From assembly GCA_022708765.1 (NCBI GenBank), contig JAKIYB010000277.1, positions 1-6,280 of the forward strand: a stretch of DNA of 6,280 bases, written 5' to 3'. Shown here piece after piece: positions 1 to 5,088 of the stretch. Source of the DNA: Armatimonadota bacterium (GTDB lineage: Bacteria > Armatimonadota > Hebobacteria > CAIYQO01). The notes under the pieces were generated by a model. That model was not told the origin of the DNA, did no database searches, and saw nothing but the letters and a program-made list of their open reading frames with translations. A program made the translations under genes and the position numbers. Numbering within the stretch: position 1 is the stretch's first letter; every line of letters begins with the position of its first letter.

Positions 1-1
1 C

Positions 2-1171
2 GGGAAGATTCACTGTCCGGAATACTGGATCGAAGATGACGCCGACGTCTTCCACGAGACGTGCGCGTGCAGCATCGGCGGGCGTTCGGCCAGTTACACG
101 CAATTCCTGCGCGAGCGCGGCAAGGAGGAGCTCGAGGATCACATCTCGCTGACCGAGTTCGGCCCGCGCGGACTTCAGAGCATGGAGGGCCGCCCGTCGG
201 CGCTCGCGTTCGAGGAGTCGCAGGAAGGGTGGATTGCCGGGCAGACCATCGCCTTCATGCGCGACTGCGCCGAGGCCAGCCGGCCCTTCATCGCCCACGC
301 CAGCCTGCCGCGCCCGCACCAGTGCACCGCCCCCAGCGAGCCGTTCTGGAGCATGTATGAAGGCATGGATCTGACGCTGCCCCCGAACGCCGACGAATCG
401 CTCGAAGAGAAGGCGCCGCACCTGAAACAGATGGCGGCACATGCGCGCACCGGCAACTGGGCGCTGTTCGAGCCGAAGACCTTTGAGGCGGCACGCTTGC
501 GCAAGCTGCGCGGCTATCTAGGCGCCGTCAGCCAGGTGGACCACGCGGTGGGGTTGATGCTCGACTTCCTGCGCGAAGGCGGCTTGGCGGAAAATACCAT
601 CGTGGTCTACGCCGCCGACCACGGCGACTACGCATGCGAGCACGGCATCATGGAGAAGGCGCCAGGCATCTGCCACGACGCCATCACCCGCGTGCCCTTC
701 ATCTGGTGGGCGCCGGGCCGCCTCGCCGCCGGGCACGTCGCGCCGGAAATCGTCGAGTCGGTGGATGTCTCCGCCACCCTCTGCGCGCTGGCCGACCTGC
801 CCGCGCTGGAAACGAGCGACGGCAAAGACCTGTCGCCGCTGCTGCGGGGCGAACATGCCGAGATGCACCGCGTGGGGGTGACGGAGTTCGCCTGGAGCAA
901 GAGCATCCGCAAGGGCAATTTCCGCCTGGTGTACTACACGCCCGATTATTTCCCAGACGAGTATCCGAACGGCTTCGGCGAGCTCTACGACCTGGACGCT
1001 GACCCCTGGGAGATGACGAACCTGTTCTTCGACCCGGCCTACGCCGAGGTGGTGCATGACCTGCGCAAGGAGATGCTCGACTGGCTGGTGACCACCACGC
1101 GTCCGGTAACGGTCCACGCTGGTGCCCGCCCGCCGACGCGCAGGGCACAGTGCGCTATCAGCACCGGGTGA
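2..1171 (+). CDS. Type I sulfatase (alkaline-phosphatase-like fold), 5' partial, with apparent C-terminal frame break
   Basis: This is a sulfatase-family hydrolase that would cleave a sulfate ester, probably on a carbohydrate. 389 residues are visible. The frame is open from base 2, so the start and the N-terminal catalytic C-x-P/A-S-R segment lie outside the window, and formylglycine maturation cannot be judged. The visible part opens with GKIHCPEYW, matching the second sulfatase signature (GKxH). It continues through a metal-site motif ADHGD (D206-H207-G208 of the visible part), EHGIMEK with the expected conserved lysine (K219), and RVPFIWWAPG, the usual strand near the C-terminal subdomain. 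LYDLDADPWEMTNL is the typical sulfatase C-terminal segment. The last residues (about ARPPTRRAQCAISTG) look unlike a sulfatase end, while another frame stays sensible to 1233, so a one-base loss near 1112-1125 is suspected. Family assignment is firm. The substrate is unknown: phosphonate or phosphate esters remain possible. Confidence 0.93.
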   Translation, partial: GKIHCPEYWIEDDADVFHETCACSIGGRSASYTQFLRERGKEELEDHISLTEFGPRGLQSMEGRPSALAFEESQEGWIAGQTIAFMRDCAEASRPFIAHASLPRPHQCTAPSEPFWSMYEGMDLTLPPNADESLEEKAPHLKQMAAHARTGNWALFEPKTFEAARLRKLRGYLGAVSQVDHAVGLMLDFLREGGLAENTIVVYAADHGDYACEHGIMEKAPGICHDAITRVPFIWWAPGRLAAGHVAPEIVESVDVSATLCALADLPALETSDGKDLSPLLRGEHAEMHRVGVTEFAWSKSIRKGNFRLVYYTPDYFPDEYPNGFGELYDLDADPWEMTNLFFDPAYAEVVHDLRKEMLDWLVTTTRPVTVHAGARPPTRRAQCAISTG

Positions 1172-1233
1172 ATGCCGACGGCAAGATCTCCGCCGAGGAA
1201 ATACGGCGGATTTCACATCGGAACTATCTGTAA
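1120..1233 (+). other. Displaced-frame C-terminal tail of the sulfatase
   Basis: Read in the frame starting at 1120, this stretch encodes a 37-residue tail beginning WCPPADAQGTVRYQ, running through NADGKISAEEIRR and ending RNYL before a TAA at 1231-1233. I recall this sort of ending (basic strand, ADGKI, helix, NYL) from long bacterial sulfatases, but that is memory rather than a search. The in-frame upstream TGA at 1057-1059 means the frame change must fall between 1060 and 1171, most likely near codons for TVH at 1109-1117. Rejoining by one added base would give a sulfatase ending 15 bases before the next start codon, which is normal operon spacing. No slippery heptamer is visible, so mutation or assembly error is more likely than programmed frameshifting. 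Confidence 0.7.
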
Positions 1234-1235
1234 AT

Positions 1236-1240
1236 CAAGG
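1236..1240 (+). promoter_or_regulatory. Ribosome binding site of the beta-propeller gene
   Basis: AAGGA lies 8 bases before the ATG at 1249. It fixes that start and sits directly after the displaced-frame sulfatase stop (TAA 1231-1233), which supports a sulfatase-propeller operon. Confidence 0.8.
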
Positions 1241-1248
1241 ATCACCTT

Positions 1249-2127
1249 ATGCAAATTCGTCGTTTCCCCGATAACCCCATCATCACCCAGCACATGGACG
1301 AGCGCATGGGCGCGAACATCAACGGCCCCTCGCTCATTCGCGTGCCGGATTGGCTGCCGAATCCGCTGGGGCGCTATTACCTGTACTTCGCGCATCATCA
1401 CGGGCAATATATCCGGCTGGCGGTTGCTGACCGGCTGGAGGGGCCGTGGCGCACTTATGAGCCGGGGGTGCTGCCCGTGGAAGGTTCGGGGTGGGCGCAT
1501 CACATCGCCTCGCCGGACGCGCACGTGGACGAGGAGCGACGGGAAATTCGTCTGTATGTGCACCGGCCGGCGTTGGGCATCGAGCCGGACGCTTTCAACG
1601 GGATTCAGCGGTCCTTCGTCGCCCGCTCGACGGACGGACTTACCTTCGATTTTTCACCCGAAATACTCGGCGCGCCGTACTTCCGCGCCTTTCGTTGGCG
1701 GGAACACTGGTACGCGCTGGGCATGCCGGGCATTGTCTACCGCTCGCGCGACGGGTTGACGGCTTTCGAGGAAGGGCCGACGCTCTTCACCACGGATATG
1801 CGCCACAGTGCGCTGCGGCTCGACGGCGACCGGCTGACCGTCTACTACAGCAACGCCCACGACTGCCCGGAGCGTATCCTCCGCGGCGTGATTGAGCTGA
1901 CGCCCGACTGGATGACATGGCGAGCGAGCGCGCCGGAGGTGGCGCTGGAGCCGGAAACCGACTGGGAAGGCGCCGACCTGCCGCTGGAGCCCTCCAAACG
2001 CGGCTGGGCGCCCGAGCGCGTGCGCCAGCTTCGCGACCCCGCCATCTACCGCGAGAACGGCCGCACCTACCTGCTCTACGCGGTGGCCGGCGAATCCGGC
2101 ATCGCCATCGCGGAGATCATCGAATAG
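1249..2127 (+). CDS. Five-bladed beta-propeller protein, GH43/GH117-like putative glycosidase
   Basis: The 292-residue protein has no signal peptide, so it is probably cytoplasmic. Its repeated strand patterns are typical of five-bladed propeller glycosidases (GH43, GH32, GH62, GH117 and relatives). These include NGPSLIRVPDW (25-35), YYLYFAHHHG then IRLAVADRLEGPW (43-67), HIASPDAHVDEE (85-96), REHWYALGM (151-159), LTVYYSN (196-202), and RDPAIYRENGRTYLLYAVAGESGIAIAE (262-289). The last has the RDP-x-I-[YF]...G.TYLLY...GE.GI blade common in this fold. Candidate acidic residues are D90, D94 and D263, but I cannot assign the base, modulator and acid of GH43 with confidence. Similar proteins are often left as hypothetical or glycosyl hydrolase family 43 in planctomycete-type genomes. 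The upstream sulfatase suggests action on a formerly sulfated sugar. A non-catalytic sugar-binding role is possible. The fold is likely and the reaction is unproven. Confidence 0.85.
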   Translation: MQIRRFPDNPIITQHMDERMGANINGPSLIRVPDWLPNPLGRYYLYFAHHHGQYIRLAVADRLEGPWRTYEPGVLPVEGSGWAHHIASPDAHVDEERREIRLYVHRPALGIEPDAFNGIQRSFVARSTDGLTFDFSPEILGAPYFRAFRWREHWYALGMPGIVYRSRDGLTAFEEGPTLFTTDMRHSALRLDGDRLTVYYSNAHDCPERILRGVIELTPDWMTWRASAPEVALEPETDWEGADLPLEPSKRGWAPERVRQLRDPAIYRENGRTYLLYAVAGESGIAIAEIIE

Positions 2128-2128
2128 C

Positions 2129-4267
2129 TCACTTCGCCAGCGGCACGATTTCCACATCGTCCACCCACACCGTGCCTTTGCCCTTCGGGTCGAGGCGCAG
2201 GTACCAGTAGTGAGCCTGGCGCGGCAGTTCCGTCTCGAAGCTGACGTAGGTCCAGTTGGACGGGCCGTTCAGCGTCACCGCGCCCATGGTCTGCTTTTCC
2301 TCACGCTTTTTCTGGTAGACGACGAAGTCGGTGCTGATGGCGAACGTGCCGACAAAATCCTCGCTTTTCACCCACGCGCCGATGCGGTAGCGCGGGGCCA
2401 GATACGGCCCGGTGCGGAAGGACGCGCCGATGCGCGCGCCGGGGACGTCGCCGTACATGGTGCGGTTGGCGATATCCTCGCCGCGGATGCGCATGCTGAT
2501 GCCGTCGCCGCGGCCCATCGTCCGGTCAATAGCGTAGCGCCCGAACCAGCGCACCAGCGAGTCGCCGGCGGCGGCGGAGACCACCTGGTCGAAGCGGTTC
2601 ACCGGCTCGGTATGCGCGAAATTGAACGCTGCCAGCGGATTGTACTGCGACTCCACCAGGATGCCGCGCTGGATGGCTTTCTCCATCTCCTCCGGCGTCC
2701 AGGCGTAATACTTCGCGTGGCCGGTGAAGACATCGCCCGCCTTCGCCCGCGGCACCTTGGTATTGGGCGGCGCGACCGTCGGGGTGAAATGCAGGTCCAG
2801 TCCCCAGTGGCAGTAGTCGCCATAGTATTCGTGTTCGTTATCGGCGGGCAGTTCGATGGCCAGCGCCCAGCGGTCAATGCGGTGCGCCCACAGGCCGCCC
2901 TTCTTCAGCGCCAGTTTGTCCCAGGTGGCGCCGAAGTTCTTGTGCTCGTGGTTGGCCGGGAAGGCGGCGAACTTGCCGTCGGGCCGCAGGAAGACCGCGT
3001 AGTTCTCCGAAACGCGGCAGGTTGGTAATTTATCCGTGGCCGGCGCGACGGACTGATAGAAAAGCGGATCGAGCAGGTTCGCGCTCCACTTGCTCAACGT
3101 GTCATCCTTCTCAATCGTCACCGTCACCCGCTGGTCCCAGATGTAACCGCGCTGTGGGTCGTAGGAGAGCGTCCACTCCGCGACATCGGTAAAGCCGAGT
3201 TCCTTCTTATCGGTCAGCATCACGGAGAAGGCCAGCGTCTCGCCCTCTTGCGTCACCTCCAGCGGCCCGCCCTGCTGACGACCGGCGATGTCGTTCCAGC
3301 AGGCGCCGACGTGGCTGATGCACATGGGCATGAGGCCGGGCACGAATTTCATCTCGCACAGGTCGCCGCCTTCGCCGCCGTCAGTGGCCTTGTACCAGGC
3401 AATCGGCTCGTCGCCATCGAAGATATACCGGCGGCCTACCCACTCGCGCACGTGAAAATTCGGCGTGTGTTCCGGCACGGCGGTCGTAATCGGTTCCGCG
3501 CGATTCACTTCCAACCCCCTGAACGCCACCCGGCTCTCGCGCACGCCCAGACCGATGCGTCCGGACAGCAACGGCTCCACCGGGTCGGCATAGCGCAGTA
3601 CCTCCTGGCCGTCCACGCTGGCAATGATCCAGCGGCCGCTGGCGGTTACAGAGAGATGGTAATCGGTCTCCGGCTTGAAGGCGAAGGGCTTCACCTGCAC
3701 CACGCCGCCGTGCGTTTTCCATAATTCCAGGTGGCCATAGCCACTGGACAGGCGCACCATGTAGTAGTCATCCGGCCCCTGGTAGCGCACGATGATGCCG
3801 GCGTCGCTGCCGATGGCCTCGCGACCCCACTGATAATTGAAAAACACCTCGCCGGGGCGATGGCCTTCCAGCGGCGCGGGGGAGAGGATGCGCACCGTTG
3901 TCTCCACGGTATAGTCCGTCCAGCGCGCGTCGCCGGCCACGACCAGCCGCCAGAGCGGGATATAGCGCACGTTGAAATACGTCCACGCGTCGTCCACGTG
4001 GTCATCCAGCGCGGCTTCGGGCAGCGTGCTCTTCACCGGACTGGCGCCGATGAAGAGCGCTTTTGCCGACTTCCAATCCACCCCTTTCAGTTTATTGAAA
4101 GAGAAGGCCGTCCGGTTGGCGGGGCCAGTGAGTTCCCGGCCGGTGCCCGGTTCCAGCGGGGTGAAGTGACGCACGAAGTCATAACCGACACGGCACTTCA
4201 TCAGCGGGCCGGCGCTGGCAAAGGTGGCGGCAAGCAGCAGCAAGAGCACGAGCAGTGACGAACGCAT
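2129..4267 (-). CDS. Large exported protein with LamG/DUF1080-like and CBM-like beta domains, function unknown
   Basis: The 712-residue product starts at the ATG at 4265-4267. A strong AAAGGAG lies 6 bases upstream, and the N-terminus is a clear Sec signal peptide (MRSS, then a leucine-rich core, cleavage near ASA-G at 19/20). The frame is open for 50 more residues upstream, but that extension would bury the signal peptide and is rejected. Residues about 95-255 resemble a concanavalin/LamG-like sandwich of the DUF1080 (3-keto-disaccharide hydrolase) type: WTDYTVETTVRI, GIIVRYQGPDDYYMVRLSS, ASVDGQEVL, GRIGLGVRESRVAFRGLEV. Residues about 270-520 form an unrecognised, beta-rich, Trp/Tyr/His-rich domain. 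Residues about 555-710 look like a galactose-binding-type carbohydrate module ending GTVWVDDVEIVP. It probably acts outside the cytoplasmic membrane on glycan. Catalysis is not shown. It is probably cotranscribed with the two small genes upstream, and it meets the propeller gene tail to tail. Confidence 0.9.
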   Translation of the reverse strand: MRSSLLVLLLLLAATFASAGPLMKCRVGYDFVRHFTPLEPGTGRELTGPANRTAFSFNKLKGVDWKSAKALFIGASPVKSTLPEAALDDHVDDAWTYFNVRYIPLWRLVVAGDARWTDYTVETTVRILSPAPLEGHRPGEVFFNYQWGREAIGSDAGIIVRYQGPDDYYMVRLSSGYGHLELWKTHGGVVQVKPFAFKPETDYHLSVTASGRWIIASVDGQEVLRYADPVEPLLSGRIGLGVRESRVAFRGLEVNRAEPITTAVPEHTPNFHVREWVGRRYIFDGDEPIAWYKATDGGEGGDLCEMKFVPGLMPMCISHVGACWNDIAGRQQGGPLEVTQEGETLAFSVMLTDKKELGFTDVAEWTLSYDPQRGYIWDQRVTVTIEKDDTLSKWSANLLDPLFYQSVAPATDKLPTCRVSENYAVFLRPDGKFAAFPANHEHKNFGATWDKLALKKGGLWAHRIDRWALAIELPADNEHEYYGDYCHWGLDLHFTPTVAPPNTKVPRAKAGDVFTGHAKYYAWTPEEMEKAIQRGILVESQYNPLAAFNFAHTEPVNRFDQVVSAAAGDSLVRWFGRYAIDRTMGRGDGISMRIRGEDIANRTMYGDVPGARIGASFRTGPYLAPRYRIGAWVKSEDFVGTFAISTDFVVYQKKREEKQTMGAVTLNGPSNWTYVSFETELPRQAHYWYLRLDPKGKGTVWVDDVEIVPLAK

Positions 4268-4273
4268 GAGATG

Positions 4274-4280
4274 CTCCTTT
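4274..4280 (-). promoter_or_regulatory. Strong ribosome binding site of the 712-residue exported protein
   Basis: Read on the minus strand this is AAAGGAG, 6 bases before the ATG at 4265-4267. It decides the start against the longer upstream frame and places the signal peptide at the N-terminus. The 73 bases between the previous gene's stop (4341) and this start hold no obvious terminator or other gene. Confidence 0.85.
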
Positions 4281-4340
4281 GCGAAGAGTGTGTTACTGCA
4301 TGAGACACCGAGGGAGACGGATGGTTTTCTCGCGGCGACA

Positions 4341-4748
4341 TTACCGTCGCGTCTGGCGTCGTTCCTCGGGTGTCGGGAGGAAGGGGCACGCGGGCATGTA
4401 TTGCAGAAGCGACTCATCGGCCAGTTCGAGGTGAATGACGGTGAAGTTGGTCAGGTTGCGGGTATAGAAGGTGACCTGGAAATACAGGCGTTCCGCATTC
4501 GCGCAACGGCACTTCCGCGGCCGGTAGGATACATAGCAGGCGGTGTAAATGTCGTGCGCGGAGGTCTCCGCGAGGTGGTCGAACAGGGTGCGGCGGACGA
4601 AGTCATCATTGAGCGTGTAGAGCAACTGGCGGATGACGGATTTGGCGATGGCGGGGTCGAAGCGTCGCCGTCGCACCTCATCAGCGAGGTGGTCAAACAA
4701 CGCATCGTCCGGCGTGAAGCCAAGAGTAAGGGGGGAGGCCGGTGTCAT
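4341..4748 (-). CDS. Hypothetical protein of 135 residues with a duplicated LFDHLA motif
   Basis: I do not recognise this family. The protein is soluble, without signal peptide or membrane segment. The N-terminal half looks helical, with PDDALFDHLADEVRRRR (13-29) and VRRTLFDHLAETS (51-63) sharing LFDHLA at 38-residue spacing. The C-terminal half looks like beta strands (LYFQVTFYT, FTVIHLELADE) with cysteines at 71, 80, 82 and 121, too irregular for a standard zinc ribbon. Codon third positions are strongly G/C, as in the neighbouring genes, which supports real coding against the long antisense frame. The start at 4746-4748 is weakly supported: the only SD-like element, AAGGA at 4764-4768, lies 15 bases upstream and overlaps the stop of the 56-residue gene, suggesting translational coupling. 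It is probably in one transcript with its neighbours. Function is unknown. Confidence 0.75.
   Translation of the reverse strand: MTPASPLTLGFTPDDALFDHLADEVRRRRFDPAIAKSVIRQLLYTLNDDFVRRTLFDHLAETSAHDIYTACYVSYRPRKCRCANAERLYFQVTFYTRNLTNFTVIHLELADESLLQYMPACPFLPTPEERRQTRR
4570..4694 (-). repeat. Short direct repeat encoding the two LFDHLA motifs
   Basis: The 11-base plus-strand sequence GCGAGGTGGTC occurs at 4570-4580 and 4684-4694. Each copy extends to 16 bases with one mismatch. The copies are 114 bases apart (38 codons, in frame). They encode the duplicated FDHLA part of the 135-residue protein, so this may be the remnant of an internal duplication or simply a conserved helix repeat. Confidence 0.55.
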
Positions 4749-4766
4749 CGTGATGAGCGAAAATCC

Positions 4767-4937
4767 TTATCGCGATTTATCCAGGGCGGCGTTGAATTTT
4801 TCGAGGAACACGTCGTCGGAGACGCTGCCGTCGCGCATCACCGCGGTGATGGCGGAGCGCAGGCGCGCTTTCTTTTCATCGCTTATCGGGCGCGGGTCCT
4901 TATGCTTGCAGCACGTCTTCTTGTCCGTAATGGCCAT
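4767..4937 (-). CDS. Hypothetical small charged protein of 56 residues
   Basis: I do not recognise this family. The chosen start is the ATG at 4935-4937, preceded by GCGAGGAG three bases upstream, which is close spacing but a good core. The frame extends 24 residues further up to 5009, but that stretch is arginine-rich, covers a GC-rich hairpin and does not look like protein. The product opens MAITDKKTCCKHKD, with a paired cysteine (C9, C10) and a nearby histidine. It continues as a charged, probably helical segment (EKKARLRSAITAVMRDG) and ends in SDDVFLEKFNAALDKSR. Its codons have mostly G/C third positions, as in neighbouring genes. Seventeen bases separate its stop from the next ATG, in the same frame. 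SDDVFLEKFNAALD (40-53) resembles PDDALFDHLADEVR in the next protein. It could be a partner or regulator, or the front part of a once-longer gene. Function is unknown. Confidence 0.7.
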   Translation of the reverse strand: MAITDKKTCCKHKDPRPISDEKKARLRSAITAVMRDGSVSDDVFLEKFNAALDKSR

Positions 4938-4940
4938 TGG

Positions 4941-4945
4941 CTCCT
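4941..4945 (-). promoter_or_regulatory. Ribosome binding site of the 56-residue protein
   Basis: On the minus strand AGGAG lies 3 bases before the ATG at 4935-4937, inside GCGAGGAG. The spacing is shorter than usual, but it is the best site available and favours the 56-residue reading over the 80-residue one. Confidence 0.6.
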
Positions 4946-4981
4946 CGCATTCCTTCCCATCCCATGGGTTGTGCCGCCGGC

Positions 4982-5002
4982 GGCGGCGAACGCATCGCCG
5001 CC
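4982..5002 (-). other. Strong GC-rich hairpin in the leader of the small-gene transcript
   Basis: GGCGGCGA at 4982-4989 pairs perfectly with TCGCCGCC at 4995-5002 around a 5-base loop, an 8-base-pair stem. A second self-complementary 12-mer (GCCGCCGGCGGC, 4973-4984) overlaps it and could form a competing structure. No run of T follows on the minus strand, so it does not look like an intrinsic terminator of the FAD gene. If the promoter at 5016-5046 is real, the hairpin sits close to the 5' end of the mRNA and may stabilise it. A regulatory role is inference. Confidence 0.55.
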
Positions 5003-5007
5003 AGCGC

Positions 5008-5024
5008 ATACCAATACTATACCA
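5008..5024. repeat. Two ATACCA half-sites one helical turn apart
   Basis: ATACCA occurs at 5008-5013 and 5019-5024, 11 bases start to start. The copies flank and partly overlap the candidate -10. Such spacing would suit a direct-repeat operator, but two 6-base copies in an A/T-rich stretch may be chance. Confidence 0.3.
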
Positions 5025-5046
5025 TAAAATGATACGTCATAGACAA
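5016..5046 (-). promoter_or_regulatory. Candidate sigma-70-type promoter for the small-gene operon
   Basis: This is an A/T-rich island in otherwise GC-rich DNA. Reading the minus strand, TTGTCT (5041-5046) could be a -35 and TATAGT (5016-5021) a -10, with a 19-base spacer, a little long. Transcription would begin near 5009, leaving a leader of about 70 bases before the ATG at 4937. The location between a stop and a start on the same strand fits. The match is imperfect. Confidence 0.45.
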
Positions 5047-5088
5047 TCCCGGCTGCGAAACAGGCGGTATGTCCGCGCGGCAACCATG

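Noticed and set aside
1109..1125. Programmed ribosomal frameshift in the sulfatase
   Set aside because: No slippery heptamer is present near the inferred shift point, so a simple base loss explains the data better.
2210..3028. Long plus-strand open frame (272 codons) opposite the exported-protein gene
   Set aside because: It is a GC-rich antisense shadow: the opposite strand has a clear start site, signal peptide and domain-like sequence, while this frame has no recognisable motif.
3248..4258. Two plus-strand open frames (3248-3724 and 3731-4258)
   Set aside because: Their Ala/Gly/Arg/His-rich, low-structure products lie entirely opposite the 712-residue gene, as expected of shadow frames.
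4268..4417. 50-residue N-terminal extension of the exported protein
   Set aside because: A strong ribosome binding site and a signal peptide begin at the internal ATG at 4265-4267. The extension overlaps the preceding gene and would mask the signal peptide.
4973..5002. Terminator of the FAD oxidoreductase gene
   Set aside because: The stem is strong, but no T run follows on the minus strand, and it lies about 90 bases after the stop, beyond a candidate promoter.
4224..5027. Plus-strand open frame of 267 codons covering both small genes
   Set aside because: The minus-strand genes have G/C-rich third positions, ribosome binding sites and plausible helices and strands. This frame also runs across the leader hairpin and promoter region.
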